From positions 1-42,500 of the forward strand of contig NZ_CP068230.1 in NCBI RefSeq assembly GCF_009183365.2: DNA of 42,500 bases, given 5' to 3'. Positions 42,437 to 42,500 of this stretch are shown piece by piece. Each line of letters begins with the position of its first letter. Position 1 is the first letter of the stretch. The notes beneath the pieces are model-generated. The model did no database searches and was not told the DNA's origin. It saw only the letters and a list, made by a program, of their open reading frames with translations. Source of the DNA: Shewanella algae. GTDB taxonomy: Bacteria > Pseudomonadota > Gammaproteobacteria > Enterobacterales > Shewanellaceae. The position numbers and the translations under genes are program-made.

Positions 42437-42500
42437 TAATTGAAGAGTTTGATCATGGCTCAGATTGAACGCTGGCGGCAGGCCTAACACATGCAAGTCG
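42437..42500 (+). rRNA. rrs: 16S ribosomal RNA (5' end, cut by the window edge)
   Basis: The sequence from about 42438 contains the conserved 5' end of bacterial 16S rRNA, including AGAGTTTGATCATGGCTCAG (42444-42463) and the ACGCTGGCGGCAGGCCTAAC block. The first base is estimated by analogy to the E. coli mature end. Only about 64 bases lie in the window. Confidence 0.97.

Overview
The window reads as the replication-origin-proximal part of a gammaproteobacterial chromosome, most probably Shewanella. I base this on protein similarity recalled from memory and on gene order: dnaA-dnaN-recF-gyrB, glyQS, tag, fadBA, pepQ-yigZ-trkH-hemG, a def-fmt-rsmB-trkA-trkH block, a LysM protein-dprA-smg block, yrdD-tsaC-hemF, aroE-yrdB/yrdA, then an rRNA operon. 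The species cannot be named from the sequence alone. Nearly all genes are intact core genes, and I see no prophage, CRISPR array, tRNA gene or defence island.

Layout. 1-6041: the replication-initiation operon dnaA, dnaN, recF, gyrB, closed by a strong terminator. 6.1-6.7 kb: a tnpA-only IS200/IS605-type element with hairpin ends. 6.8-7.85 kb: an HDOD signalling protein. 7.9-10.9 kb (minus): glyQS for glycyl-tRNA synthetase. 11-11.9 kb: tag and a small membrane protein. 12-17.2 kb (minus): an exported beta-propeller/amidohydrolase, a MOSC protein, tusA and a globin-coupled diguanylate cyclase. Three perfect parS-type 16-bp palindromes lie in 11.9-16.1 kb. 17.4-20.8 kb (minus): fadBA for fatty-acid beta-oxidation. 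21-25 kb: pepQ, yigZ, trkH and hemG. 25-25.25 kb: a 263-bp element with IS5-like terminal inverted repeats. 25.2-27 kb: a two-cysteine ArsR-family regulator (minus), a second hemG and a speG-like gene. 27-32.7 kb (minus): trkH, trkA, rsmB, fmt and def. 32.8-35.5 kb: LysM protein, dprA and smg. 35.7-37.4 kb (minus): an M9-collagenase-like lipoprotein. 37.6-41.4 kb: yrdD, tsaC, hemF, aroE and yrdB, with a truncated haemoglobin gene on the minus strand. 41.4-42.0 kb (minus): yrdA. 42.1 kb to the end: rRNA promoters, leader and the first 64 bases of 16S rRNA.

How it fits together. The genes serve replication and segregation (dnaA/N, recF, gyrB, parS sites), translation (glyQS, def/fmt, rsmB, tsaC, rRNA), potassium uptake (trkA plus two TrkH), haem synthesis (hemF and two hemG) and haem-based gas sensing or binding (globin-coupled cyclase, truncated haemoglobin). 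The most interesting signals are the parS cluster with one copy inside a coding sequence, the IS5-type miniature element placed between two convergent stop codons, and the probable persulfide-sensing ArsR between two hemG genes. I did not find a convincing wholly new multi-gene system.
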